Assembly (NCBI GenBank): GCA_018698075.1
Contig: JABINT010000012.1
Span: 1-54,774, forward strand
Direction of reading: 5' to 3'
DNA from: Acidiferrobacteraceae bacterium
Lineage (GTDB): Bacteria > Pseudomonadota > Gammaproteobacteria > Arenicellales > UBA868
DNA: 54,774 nt
Shown piece after piece: positions 26,505 through 35,308 of the stretch. The notes under the pieces are model-generated. The model was given only the letters and a program-made list of their open reading frames with translations, made no database searches and was not told the origin of the DNA. The translations under genes and the position numbers were made by a program. Positions within the stretch are counted from its first letter, which is position 1; the number at the start of each line of letters is the position of its first letter.

Positions 26505-27500
26505 ATGTCAAAAACCGCCACAATCTTCCCTTTGAAAATTTCAATTCTGGGTTTCATCACCCTTGCCGCTTTCGTTCTTGCCTTGACTATGGGTAGTGTT
26601 TCCATCGAGTGGGCCCAAGTGCTCGCTGGCGTTCGTGGTGAGCATCTATCGGTAGATTACGCTGTGGTAGTTCAACTGCGTCTGCCACGCGCATTGAATG
26701 CGTTTGTGGTAGGCGGGCTTTTGGGTCTTGCCGGGACACTGATGCAGGTGCTGTTGCGCAACCCGCTCGCGGATCCCTATGTGTTGGGGGTTTCCGGAGG
26801 TGCCGCCGTCGCCGCCTTGTTGGCGATGATGCTCGGTTGGCATCAGGGCTGGGTTTCATTGGCAGCTGCGGGCGGTGCGCTTGGCTCTATGGCGTTGGTT
26901 TTTATGCTCTCTCGCGGACAGGGCGACTGGTCGACCACCCGCTTACTGTTGACCGGAGTGGTGTTGGCCGCGGGGTGGGGGGCGGCCGTGAGTTTTATTC
27001 TTGTTGTCAGCCCGGACACCCATCTTCGTGGGATGCTGTTCTGGCTCATGGGGGATGTGCATGAATCATATCCTGGCGGGCTTCGAAGTGGAATACTGGC
27101 CGGCGCCCTGATCGTTGCACTCATTTTTGCCCGAAGCCTCAATGTGTTGACCTTAGGCGAGTTACGCGCCCAGTCATTAGGGGTCGATACCGGACTCGTT
27201 CGGCTGGGTTTGTTTCTGGTGGCTGGTATCCTGACCGCATCGGCCGTGACCCTCGCCGGCGCGATTGGCTTTGTTGGGCTGGTGGTGCCTCATCTGGTGC
27301 GAATATGGGGCGGGTCTGATCACCGTTTCGTGATACCAGCCTCGGTACTGGGAGGCGGTAGCCTGCTGGTGCTGGCAGAAATGTTTTCCAGAACCCTCCT
27401 GGCTCCAATCCAGTTACCTGTTGGCGTGATTACCGCGTTTGTGGGGGTGCCGTTGTTTCTCCTATTACTGCGCCGCAGTACGGCTCCGGTGGTTCGCTGA
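26505..27500 (+). CDS. btuC: Vitamin B12 ABC transporter permease
   Basis: FecCD-family inner-membrane permease, 331 residues and about nine to ten transmembrane helices, importing cobalamin (or related corrinoids) delivered by BtuF. Family markers are LRLPRALNAFVVGGLLGLAG near residue 52, NPLADPYVLGVSGGA near 87 and GAIGFVGLVVPHLVR near 248. The assignment to B12 rather than siderophore or heme rests on the flanking riboswitches, BtuB and BtuF. Its stop overlaps the btuD start by one base. Confidence 0.92.
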   Translation: MSKTATIFPLKISILGFITLAAFVLALTMGSVSIEWAQVLAGVRGEHLSVDYAVVVQLRLPRALNAFVVGGLLGLAGTLMQVLLRNPLADPYVLGVSGGAAVAALLAMMLGWHQGWVSLAAAGGALGSMALVFMLSRGQGDWSTTRLLLTGVVLAAGWGAAVSFILVVSPDTHLRGMLFWLMGDVHESYPGGLRSGILAGALIVALIFARSLNVLTLGELRAQSLGVDTGLVRLGLFLVAGILTASAVTLAGAIGFVGLVVPHLVRIWGGSDHRFVIPASVLGGGSLLVLAEMFSRTLLAPIQLPVGVITAFVGVPLFLLLLRRSTAPVVR

Positions 27501-28264
27501 TGTCGATCGCGTTGCAAAATCTCAGTATTGAGATCAGCGGTACCCGGATCTGCCAGGGCCTCGATCTTGAATTCTCGACCGGTCAGGTCTGGTGTGTGCT
27601 GGGGTGTAATGGGGTTGGCAAAACTACCCTGCTTAAAACTCTGGCGGGACTCCGGCCTCCGAACTCGGGCAACGTTCGGCTCAATGGGCGGCCGGTTCAA
27701 AGGGTCGCGCGGCGGCAGCGGGCACAGCAACTCAGCATATTGTTTCAGGACAGCGACACACTGTTTCCGACTACAGTACTTGAGACTGTGCTGACTGGCC
27801 GTCATCCATGGATCAGCCCCCTGCGAGGGGAGGGCGCGCACGACCGTGACAAGGCGATGGCCGCACTGGAACGCGTAGGCATGGCGCACCTGGCGGAACG
27901 CAGTATGTCTTCTTTATCGGGCGGTGAACGGCGCCGGGTGGATCTCGCTGCAGTCTTTGTCCAGGAGTCCGAATGTGTTCTGCTGGATGAGCCTGGCAAC
28001 CATCTGGATATGCACCATCAGGTCGCGGTGCTTGGCGGGATGGTGCAGCAGTGGAAAAGCCAGGGTGGGCTGGTCATTCTGGTGATGCATGATGTGAACC
28101 TTGCGCTGCGCTTTAGCGATCATCTGCTGTTGCTGTTTGGCGATGGTGAGGTGGAGCATGGACCAGCCCAGGCCATAGCCACTGAGACGACATTGACCCG
28201 GTTATACCGTCACCGGATGATGTCTTTGGATAGCCCCCAGGGGCGTTGGTACCTCCCGGCCTGA
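27500..28264 (+). CDS. btuD: Vitamin B12 ABC transporter ATP-binding protein
   Basis: ATPase partner of BtuC, 254 residues. Walker A is GCNGVGKTTLLK, the signature is LSGGERRRVDLAAV and Walker B is CVLLDEPGNHLD. The H-loop follows in VMHDVNLALRFSDHLLLL. The GNHLD form of the D-loop is common in FepC/BtuD-type proteins. Translation is coupled to btuC by the TGATG overlap. It is followed by the second cobalamin riboswitch, which governs btuB. Confidence 0.93.
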   Translation: MSIALQNLSIEISGTRICQGLDLEFSTGQVWCVLGCNGVGKTTLLKTLAGLRPPNSGNVRLNGRPVQRVARRQRAQQLSILFQDSDTLFPTTVLETVLTGRHPWISPLRGEGAHDRDKAMAALERVGMAHLAERSMSSLSGGERRRVDLAAVFVQESECVLLDEPGNHLDMHHQVAVLGGMVQQWKSQGGLVILVMHDVNLALRFSDHLLLLFGDGEVEHGPAQAIATETTLTRLYRHRMMSLDSPQGRWYLPA

Positions 28265-28299
28265 AACGCTTGACACGCCTTTAGTTGGTCATTAGGGTT

Positions 28300-28503
28300 G
28301 CGCGGTTATCCCTGCTGGTTACCTGTTTCTACGTGAGGCAGGTAATCGGGAAGCCGGTGCGCACGATCTGTGCAATTCCGGCACTGCCCCCGCAACGGTA
28401 GGGGAGGACAGGATGTAGCACGAAGCCACTGCGGCGCAAGCCGTGGGAAGGCGCGCCATCCCGCACTCAGGTGCCCTCACAAGTCCGGAGACCGACCAGT
28501 AGT
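28300..28503 (+). promoter_or_regulatory. Cobalamin riboswitch upstream of btuB
   Basis: The plus strand shows ATCGGGAAGCCGGTGCG, TTCCGGCACTGCCCCCGCAACGG, GAAGCCACTG, GTGGGAAGGC and the B12 box AAGTCCGGAGACCGACC ending near 28498, in the canonical order. btuB begins about 105 bases later. The leader between them probably carries the expression platform. Repression of btuB by cobalamin is the expected behaviour. Confidence 0.95.
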
Positions 28504-28607
28504 GGACCCAATGAAACCGCGTGGGGTGGTGACGGGTTGTGGTTATACGCAACACGACTGGTCTCTTCCTCGCATTAAGTGCACGGGTGGCGCGCAAGGA
28601 GTGATCA

Positions 28608-30410
28608 GTGAAAAACTTTTTGATTAGTGGGATCCCCGCTGTTGTTGTAATTCCTTTGCTAACGGTTCTGTCAGTCCAGGCCGCTGACCCGGTCATCGTG
28701 ACTGCAACACGCACTGCGCAGACGGCTGACGAGGTGCTCGCCCCAGTTACCGTAATCTCGCGTGAGGATATCGAGACCAGTGCGGCTCGAGACCTTGGAG
28801 AGTTGCTGTCGTCCCAGGTTGGCCTGGAGGTTACCCGTAATGGCGGCTACGGAAAAAATACCAGCGTTTTCATGCGCGGCACCAATGCCGGTCATGTGCT
28901 GACACTCGTTGATGGTATCAAATTGTTTTCCGCCACTGTAGGTGCGACTGCTTTTCAGTTTCTTCCTCTTGATCAGATTGAGCGCATTGAGATTGTCCGC
29001 GGGCCCAGATCAAGTCTTTACGGTTCCGAGGCGCTAGGCGGCGTAATCCAGATCTTCACTCGCAAAGGGGGTGATAGGCGCGAAGCGCATGCTGAAGTGG
29101 GTTATGGCACCTACAACACGGCGATCGCTGGCGCTGGTATCGCCGGTCCGGCTGGCGACAGTCGCTTCAGTATCCAGGTCGATGTGATCGATACTGATGG
29201 GATCGACAGCACTGTAGACGCTCAGAGCGATAAAGACGGATATGACAATACCTCGCTCAGCGCCCGATGGAATGGGCCCACATCTGATGGGGCTGGCGAG
29301 CTGGATCTTTCGTTGCTGTACGCATCCGGAAATACCGGCTTTGATAATCCCTGGGCAGGTCCGCTGGTGGTTAACGACTCGAGCTACGCGCAGCAGGTGC
29401 TGAATCTGAAGTGGCGCACCGATGGAGACGGTGGATGGAGCAATACGATACAGGTCGGGCAGAGCCGCGATGATTCCAAGACCTTTGCAGATAACCTCTC
29501 AGACGGAGAATTTAACACCACTCACAATCAGGCCAGTTGGCAACTGGATTGGCCCGTCGCCGAGGTCCATTTACTGACAGGTGGAATTGATTACGCGGAT
29601 GATTTGGTTGATGGATCCGTCAGTTACGATGTGAGCTCACGGTCGAACCTTGGCCTGTTCGGGCAATGGCAGGGTGGTTACGCTAACCAGGATATGGTGG
29701 CAGGTTTGCGGTTTGATGACAACGAACAGTTTGGCAACCATTTCACCGGCAATCTGGATTATGCGCTGTCAACCGAAAGTGGGTTGCGCTTTAACGCGGG
29801 TTTAGGCACTGCGTTCAAGGCGCCCAGTTTCAACGACCTGTATTACCCGGGTTTTGGCAACCCGACCCTTGAGGTGGAGTCATCTACCTCTTATGAAGTC
29901 GGAGTAAGCGGTGACGCAGGACCAGGCTCATGGGCGCTTCGTTGGTTTAATACCGACATTGAAGATCTAGTCGCTTATGATCCGCTCACCTATGCCCCAG
30001 TGAATCTGGATCGCGCGGTAATTGATGGCTTGGAATTGGACTGGTCTGGGAAACTGTCGGGTTGGCAGGCCGCAGCAGGTATCGCTCTAATGGACCCAAA
30101 GGATAAGGCGACTGGCCATCAGTTGGCGCGCCGTGCCAAGCAATCCGGCAAAGTGCGGGTTGATCGACGTAGCGGCGAGTGGCAGTACGGATTGAGCGCC
30201 GCCTATCACGGTAAGCGCTACGATGATAAAGCCAACACAGTTGCTTTGGAGAGTTATACCCTGATTGACGGCGGAATTACATACGCCCTGGGTAAAAAGT
30301 GGCGGCTTCGTATCGAGGCAAACAACCTGCTAGACGAGTCTTACCAGACGGCTGCGGGTTTTCGCGAGCCCGGACGGAATTTTCTCGCCAGGGTGGTATT
30401 TCGCGACTAG
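28608..30410 (+). CDS. btuB: TonB-dependent vitamin B12 outer-membrane receptor
   Basis: Outer-membrane beta-barrel receptor, 600 residues, starting at a GTG with AAGGAG eight bases upstream. A signal peptide covers about 1-25. The TonB box is PVIVTATRTAQ just after the cleavage site. The plug domain (about 35-150) includes RDLGELLSSQVGLEVTRNGGYGKN, FMRGTNAGHVLTLVDGIKL and IERIEIVRGPRSSLYGSEALGGVIQIFT. The barrel ends with ARVVFRD, terminating in an aromatic-containing last strand. Length, the FMRGTNAGH plug sequence and the riboswitch identify BtuB. Confidence 0.95.
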   Translation: MKNFLISGIPAVVVIPLLTVLSVQAADPVIVTATRTAQTADEVLAPVTVISREDIETSAARDLGELLSSQVGLEVTRNGGYGKNTSVFMRGTNAGHVLTLVDGIKLFSATVGATAFQFLPLDQIERIEIVRGPRSSLYGSEALGGVIQIFTRKGGDRREAHAEVGYGTYNTAIAGAGIAGPAGDSRFSIQVDVIDTDGIDSTVDAQSDKDGYDNTSLSARWNGPTSDGAGELDLSLLYASGNTGFDNPWAGPLVVNDSSYAQQVLNLKWRTDGDGGWSNTIQVGQSRDDSKTFADNLSDGEFNTTHNQASWQLDWPVAEVHLLTGGIDYADDLVDGSVSYDVSSRSNLGLFGQWQGGYANQDMVAGLRFDDNEQFGNHFTGNLDYALSTESGLRFNAGLGTAFKAPSFNDLYYPGFGNPTLEVESSTSYEVGVSGDAGPGSWALRWFNTDIEDLVAYDPLTYAPVNLDRAVIDGLELDWSGKLSGWQAAAGIALMDPKDKATGHQLARRAKQSGKVRVDRRSGEWQYGLSAAYHGKRYDDKANTVALESYTLIDGGITYALGKKWRLRIEANNLLDESYQTAAGFREPGRNFLARVVFRD

Positions 30411-30412
30411 GC

Positions 30413-31306
30413 CTAGCCCGGCCTCCGTGCCCGATCAATGACTTGGCAAAGCTCGCGCATCCCTTCGAGGATTCTAGGGGAGTGTCGGTGCAGGTGGTCC
30501 GAATTGACGATATAAAGACGCCCATTTGCAACGGCATCGACCTGGTCCCAATTTGCCCAGTGATCGAGTGCTCGGTGTGACCCTCCGGTGCCGTCTCCAG
30601 CAATAATTGCCGCGGGGTTACGACTGATAACTGACTCTCGGGATACCGTGGGGGCGATGTCCGGCAGGTCCGCGAATACATTGTGCGCTCCACAATCTTC
30701 AAGCAGGCGGCTAACGAGGTGGTCGCCATTCAGGGTTATCAGAGGGTCATGCCAAACCTGGTAGAAGACCCTTATCAGTTTTTTGCGATAAAAGGTTTTA
30801 CGGATTGACTCGGCTTCTTCAAGAAACTGACCCGCCAGGCGATTAGCTGTTTTGTCATTGCCGGTCAACTTGCCGATTCGGACCAAGGTACTGGCGATAA
30901 GGGCTAGGGTCGCCGGCTCAGCTCGGTAGACGGTGAGCCCGAGTTGTTCGAGGCGTGTTACCAGTGCCGCGGGATTACCACTCTCCCAGGCCAGTATCAG
31001 ATCGGGCTGTAGCCGGAGGATTGTTTCAAAGTCGAAACGGCTATGGGATCCGACGCGTGGCACCTGCAGTGCCGCTGGTGGGTAATCGCTATGATCTACC
31101 GTGCCGACCACCCGGTCTCCCGCGCCGATAAAGAACAGGATCTCAGTCAGGTTTGGAGCCAGGCTGATGATACGCTGGGCCGGCGTGCTCAGTCGAATTT
31201 GGGCGTGAGTATCATCTAATGCCTGCACCCGCTGGGCATCGGCCTGGATGAACCATCCTGATAACAGGACACTCAGCAGCGCACAGATAGACAGATGGTC
31301 TTTCAA
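30413..31306 (-). CDS. btuF: Periplasmic cobalamin-binding protein
   Basis: Class III metal-chelate-type binding protein, 297 residues with a signal peptide (about 1-24). Conserved segments are PAQRIISLAPNLTEILFFIGAGDRVVGTVDHSDYP, LRLQPDLILAWESGNP and HDPLITLNGDHLVSRLLEDCGAHNVF. The WHDPL...GGDHL pattern is found in BtuF proteins. Its start appears to be a TTG at 31306, with no strong ribosome binding site. It is convergent with btuB, the stops being separated by only two bases, and lies behind coq7 on the minus strand. No riboswitch is seen in front of this gene. Confidence 0.9.
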   Translation of the reverse strand: MKDHLSICALLSVLLSGWFIQADAQRVQALDDTHAQIRLSTPAQRIISLAPNLTEILFFIGAGDRVVGTVDHSDYPPAALQVPRVGSHSRFDFETILRLQPDLILAWESGNPAALVTRLEQLGLTVYRAEPATLALIASTLVRIGKLTGNDKTANRLAGQFLEEAESIRKTFYRKKLIRVFYQVWHDPLITLNGDHLVSRLLEDCGAHNVFADLPDIAPTVSRESVISRNPAAIIAGDGTGGSHRALDHWANWDQVDAVANGRLYIVNSDHLHRHSPRILEGMRELCQVIDRARRPG

Positions 31307-31340
31307 GCCAGGTTCAACCAGGCAAAGAAGGTGAGTGTGG

Positions 31341-32003
31341 CTAGATCCAGTACGCGGCGCCGGTCATTACTCGGCTTGCACCGCGCATCAGGCTTTTGAT
31401 CGGCGTAGGTAGATCGGCAGCACCCGAGCGGCTCGCAGTCTCAGCATGTCGGCGTTCATCTTCTTTCATTTGTTGAACCACGACTCGGCTGCAGGTATCT
31501 TTTGCTGGGAGTCGACCCAGATGGCTGTCGAGGTGGCCCTCGACCTGCTCCTCTGTTTCTTTTAGAAAACCAAGGCTCCAGCGGTCCCCGGCTAGGCCGG
31601 CTACAGCGCCGATGACGAACGCTCCGGTGTACCAAAGCGGATTCAATAGGCTTTTCCTTCCACCCAGGGCTTGCAGGCGCCTATCACACCAGATTAAGTG
31701 GTCGTTTTCCTCAGCAGCTGCGTGTGCCAACGTTTGCTGTAATTGCAAATCGCGGGTGGCAGCGGCTTGACTCTGATACAGGGCTTGGGCGCAGACTTCA
31801 CCCACGTGGTTCACCCGCATCAGACGGGCCGCTTGGTCACGCTCAGCTTCATCCAACTCTGCCTCGTCAAGACCTTCACTCGGGTCTGATCGGCCGGTTC
31901 CATTGGGCTGACCAAAAATAGTGGTCAGGCCGTTTTGGGCTGCGATCAGCCAGTGGTCAGTCTCGCTGTAACTGCGTTGACCTGGCGTTTGGCGGGTTGT
32001 CAT
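31341..32003 (-). CDS. coq7: 2-polyprenyl-3-methyl-6-methoxy-1,4-benzoquinone monooxygenase
   Basis: Di-iron carboxylate hydroxylase of ubiquinone biosynthesis. The 220-residue protein has the ligand-bearing helices RVNHVGEVCAQALYQSQ, AEENDHLIWCDRRLQALGG, EEQVEGHLDSHLGRL and MKEDERRHAETA, i.e. duplicated Glu...Glu-x-x-His motifs. The YTGAFVIGAVAGLAGD helix is also typical of Coq7. Presence implies aerobic respiration with ubiquinone. The gene starts at a clear ATG and precedes btuF by 34 bases. Confidence 0.93.
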   Translation of the reverse strand: MTTRQTPGQRSYSETDHWLIAAQNGLTTIFGQPNGTGRSDPSEGLDEAELDEAERDQAARLMRVNHVGEVCAQALYQSQAAATRDLQLQQTLAHAAAEENDHLIWCDRRLQALGGRKSLLNPLWYTGAFVIGAVAGLAGDRWSLGFLKETEEQVEGHLDSHLGRLPAKDTCSRVVVQQMKEDERRHAETASRSGAADLPTPIKSLMRGASRVMTGAAYWI

Positions 32004-32087
32004 TGGAGTGATGAGTTCAAGAGGTGTTGGCGATATTCTAAGACTCAGGCGGGTTGCCCATCAATGATGGCGCGAGTTAACCCGGTT

Positions 32088-32867
32088 TTATTGGATCAGC
32101 CGGCGGCGAATCAGGATTGTTGCGACCCAAGCGGTCACCAGGCCAAATAATCCCAATGTGCCTAGGTGTAGGCCAAGGTTGGTGATGGGTTCGCCCACCA
32201 CGATCGGCCGGATGATCTGAACTGCGTGAGTCAGGGGTAGAAACTGAACCACAGACTGCATTGGCAGCGGCAGAGTATTGGTGGGATAGAAGACCCCGCA
32301 GAGGATAAACATTGGTGTCATTGCCAGGGTCATATAAAAATTGAAGTACTCATAGCCCCGCGCAAGCGCGGTAATAATCAGCCCCGGCGCTGCAAAGCAC
32401 AACCCGGTAAGGAATATGACTGGCAGCGCAAATACTGCAGTCCAGTCGTTCACCGCTCCGAGCAGTGCGGCAACTACAAGAATAGCAGTGCCACTGAACA
32501 GGCTCTTGGTAGCACACCAGAGTAATTCGCCAATGACAATATCATCCACTTCTGCCGGGGTGGCGAGAATGGCTTCATAGGTCTGCTGCGGCACCATTCT
32601 TGTATATACCGACCACATGGATTCCATACTCGCAACATTCATTGCCGACCAGGCGATAAAGCCCGATGCCAGGAAAGTAAAGTATGGCATGCCGGCCATC
32701 TCGCCGACGAAGCGACCCAATCCATAACCCAGGCCTAGCAGATAGATCAGGGGTTCACCAAAATGCAGCAGCACGCTCGCACCCATCAATCGGCGCCATA
32801 CCAATGCATTCCGTCGCCAGATGGTGAACGCCTCGATTCGCAGTACAGGTAGGCTTTTGTTGCTCAA
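32088..32867 (-). CDS. ABC-2 type exporter permease (NodJ-like)
   Basis: A 259-residue membrane protein of the ABC-2/NodJ family with six predicted helices. Conserved features include WRRLMGASVLLHFGEPLIYLLGLGYGLG, PYFTFLASGFIAWSAM and FILCGVFYPTNTLPLPMQ. Its TTG start overlaps the stop of the ATPase gene (TTGA), so the two are coupled. The substrate (lipid, polysaccharide or drug) cannot be inferred from sequence. Confidence 0.88.
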   Translation of the reverse strand: MSNKSLPVLRIEAFTIWRRNALVWRRLMGASVLLHFGEPLIYLLGLGYGLGRFVGEMAGMPYFTFLASGFIAWSAMNVASMESMWSVYTRMVPQQTYEAILATPAEVDDIVIGELLWCATKSLFSGTAILVVAALLGAVNDWTAVFALPVIFLTGLCFAAPGLIITALARGYEYFNFYMTLAMTPMFILCGVFYPTNTLPLPMQSVVQFLPLTHAVQIIRPIVVGEPITNLGLHLGTLGLFGLVTAWVATILIRRRLIQ

Positions 32868-33814
32868 CCGCGAAGTTCTCGACCTGTCAGGCGTAAAAAT
32901 ACATCTTCAAGGCCTGAATGCCGGTGCAAGCAGGCAGTATCAGGTAGCCCCTGGGCCAACTCCAGCAGGGGTTTGGCGTGGTTGGAATAGATATAGAGGC
33001 TTTCGCCGGCATGCTCGGTACGACATGAAGGTGGTAGCCGACCCATTGCTTCCTTTGGGATGCCTCCCCGAATCTCTAATACGTCACTCTCGCAGTACTT
33101 GCGGATCAGCCCTGTAGGGCTGTCTTGCGCCAGCAGTGTGCCGTTATCGATAATCATTAACTGGTCGCAGAGTCTTTCGGCCTCCTCCATGTAGTGCGTG
33201 GTCAGGAGGATGGTTTTGCCGTTTCGTTTCATCCGGTGCAATAACGACCAAATCATATGCCGTGCCTGAGGGTCAAGCCCGGTTGTCGGCTCATCCAAGA
33301 CCAGGAACTCAGGGTCGTTCACCAGCGCTCGCGCCAGGGTCAGGCGTCGTTTCAGGCCTCCGGAGAGGGTATCAATACGATCTGTCGCGCGCGCAGATAA
33401 TTCAACCATGTCCAGTAGTTGAGGTATCCGTCGATCCATCTCATGGGTAGGCAGTCGGAAATAGCTCCCGTACATGCGTAGATTCTCTTCAACCGTGAAA
33501 TCCGGATCAAGGTTATCTGCCTGTGGAACAATGCCGGTTCGCTGACGGATCTGCCGGCGGTTAAGTTCAATATCTTGGCCGAAAATTTCTAGCGTTCCAC
33601 CGCTGCGAGGTGATTGTCCCAGCAGCATTCGAAGCGTAGTTGTTTTGCCGGCCCCATTGGGCCCCAGCAGTCCAAAGCAAATTCGGGGTGGGATATCAAG
33701 GTCCAGCCCGGCAACTGCTGGCTTACCGTTAAAGTTTTTACTCAGATTTTGGCAATGCACCAGCAGCGGTGCAGATATTGGCACCGTTTCTCCAGCCGGT
33801 GGACTTAAAGGCAT
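32864..33814 (-). CDS. ABC-2 type exporter ATP-binding protein (NodI/CcmA-like)
   Basis: ATPase for the adjacent NodJ-like permease, 316 residues. Walker A is GPNGAGKTTTLRML, the signature LSGGLKRRLTLARALVND, and Walker B EFLVLDEPTTGLDPQAR. The H-loop is TTHYMEEAERLCD. The C-terminal region (about 230-316) is the DUF4162-like domain of exporters, with PTGLIRKYCESDVLEIRG. The DEPTTGLD motif and the HYMEEA segment place it among NodI-type export ATPases. It begins 12 bases after the HAD phosphatase gene. Confidence 0.92.
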   Translation of the reverse strand: MPLSPPAGETVPISAPLLVHCQNLSKNFNGKPAVAGLDLDIPPRICFGLLGPNGAGKTTTLRMLLGQSPRSGGTLEIFGQDIELNRRQIRQRTGIVPQADNLDPDFTVEENLRMYGSYFRLPTHEMDRRIPQLLDMVELSARATDRIDTLSGGLKRRLTLARALVNDPEFLVLDEPTTGLDPQARHMIWSLLHRMKRNGKTILLTTHYMEEAERLCDQLMIIDNGTLLAQDSPTGLIRKYCESDVLEIRGGIPKEAMGRLPPSCRTEHAGESLYIYSNHAKPLLELAQGLPDTACLHRHSGLEDVFLRLTGRELRG

Positions 33815-33826
33815 TGGTGAGTGTGA

Positions 33827-34609
33827 TCAGCAGTCAAGTTGCGCTTCACACCACTCAGGCAAATCGGCAATCGATGGCAGTTCGCCGTCGCAACCCGGCG
33901 GGATTGGATCAGAGATACTGTTGCCGGTACGAACCAGTAAGCTTTTTAGCCCAGCGTTAATGCCGCCAGCGATATCGGAGGATAGACTGTCGCCAATCAT
34001 CACAGTCTGGCTGCGTTCAAAACCCGTTCTGGCGAGCGCAGCATCGAAAAAAGTCCGCTCGGGTTTTCCGATCAGCATGACGGGCTGTGAGATTACCAAT
34101 TCTAAAGCGGCCACCATGGGTCCAAGGCCTATACGTGTGACGCTGCCATCTGGCCAGGTCGGATCGCGGTGCAGGGAGATTGGCTCGGCTCCTTCGTTGA
34201 CTAGACGCCGCGCGATGTCTATTTCGCCAAAGTCAGGCCACATGCACTGCCCCATGACGACGGCATCAACTGGCGTCTCATGGCGAACTACGCTATGGCC
34301 TGAATCTGTCAGCAACGTCTCAAGACTGGGATCACCAATCAGAAAGCAACGGGCGTGACCAAAACGACTGCGCAGATATTCGACAGCCGCCAGCGACACC
34401 GGAAAAATCTCGTCGAGGCCTATCTGGTAGCCGAGATCCGTCAATTTGTCTCGGATCTGGCTCTGAGACATCCGCGAGGTATTAGTGACCAGTAGAAACC
34501 CAAAACCGCGCTTGCGCAGATAGTTGAGCACACCAGGGCCTTTGGCTACGGGCGCGCTACCGCCGTAAAGGACACCGTCGATATCGATAAAGAACGATGG
34601 CTTGGGCAA
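33827..34609 (-). CDS. HAD-superfamily phosphatase, NagD-like (class IIA)
   Basis: Cytosolic Mg-dependent phosphatase of 260 residues. Motif I is FFIDIDGVLY with the nucleophilic Asp, motif II is LLVTNTSRMSQ, motif III is the Lys of GKPERTFFDAAL and motif IV is VMIGDSLSSDIAGGINAGLKSLLVRTG. The cap domain between motifs II and III is of the C2 type seen in NagD and phosphoglycolate phosphatase relatives. The start is a TTG at 34609. Substrate is unknown. Confidence 0.87.
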   Translation of the reverse strand: MPKPSFFIDIDGVLYGGSAPVAKGPGVLNYLRKRGFGFLLVTNTSRMSQSQIRDKLTDLGYQIGLDEIFPVSLAAVEYLRSRFGHARCFLIGDPSLETLLTDSGHSVVRHETPVDAVVMGQCMWPDFGEIDIARRLVNEGAEPISLHRDPTWPDGSVTRIGLGPMVAALELVISQPVMLIGKPERTFFDAALARTGFERSQTVMIGDSLSSDIAGGINAGLKSLLVRTGNSISDPIPPGCDGELPSIADLPEWCEAQLDC

Positions 34610-34742
34610 ACTAATAGAATCGGTTTGAAGAAAAGGCGTAGTCTAACGGGCAGCCGGCCTATAGGGGAGATCAAAATATCTGGCAGTTAACAGGGGCGCC
34701 GGCTTGCGGGACAAAGTCTCGATTGACACACTGGATAATAAT

Positions 34743-35300
34743 ATGAATACCCAAGCTGACGATTTGAGAAAGAAATTTCTGGCATGGCAGTGCCTGCTTC
34801 GCCAGCGGGCAATGCGGGTTGGCGGGGGTAAGCCAACGCCCGGCATGCGGCCGCACCTGTCGTTTGCGGACGATGCTCATGACTCGGGCCCAGTCACAGT
34901 CTTATTACTGCACGCGGATCCTGTGACCGATGCGGCTGAGTTCCGCCATATGGCTGTCAAAACCTACGACCCTGCTGATCGTTATAGTGCTGCGGTCAAG
35001 TTCCTGTCTGCGACCTACTACCAGAAGTCACAAGAATTTTCCGATGAAATGACAGCGCTATTCGGCACTGGTGGGTGGCTGGCGAAAGCGTTGCGTGCCC
35101 GCAAGTCTTGCATACTGGATTTTCAGCAGTTTGGGTCCCGCTTCAAGATGGGTTGTTCGGTCAGGGAAATTGATAGGGATAGTGTCCTGTATCAAGCAAC
35201 ATACTGGCACAACAAGTTGTTTAATCCCCAGTTGCCCCCTGAAATTACAATCCTTGGCTTCAAGCCTCAATGGGATCAAGCGCAGTTCGAGGAAACTTAG
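34743..35300 (+). CDS. Conserved-looking protein of unknown function
   Basis: I do not recognise this 185-residue protein. From the ATG at 34743 it begins MNTQADDLRKKFLAWQCLLRQ. It has no signal peptide or membrane helix. Distinctive segments are RAMRVGGGKPTPGMRP, RHMAVKTYDPADRYSAAVKFLSATYYQKSQ, and a C-terminal half rich in aromatic residues (LYQATYWHNKLFNPQLPPEI). Codon usage looks like its neighbours, and the long frame is not a shadow of another gene. It faces the GntR regulator gene, with stops nearly touching, next to the amine island. A 13-codon longer N-terminus is possible. Confidence 0.7.
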   Translation: MNTQADDLRKKFLAWQCLLRQRAMRVGGGKPTPGMRPHLSFADDAHDSGPVTVLLLHADPVTDAAEFRHMAVKTYDPADRYSAAVKFLSATYYQKSQEFSDEMTALFGTGGWLAKALRARKSCILDFQQFGSRFKMGCSVREIDRDSVLYQATYWHNKLFNPQLPPEITILGFKPQWDQAQFEET

Positions 35301-35308
35301 TCTCGAGC

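Noticed and set aside
33645-34358. 237-codon plus-strand ORF across the ABC ATPase and HAD genes
   Set aside because: It spans two recognised minus-strand genes and has no plausible domain; it is a GC-driven shadow frame.
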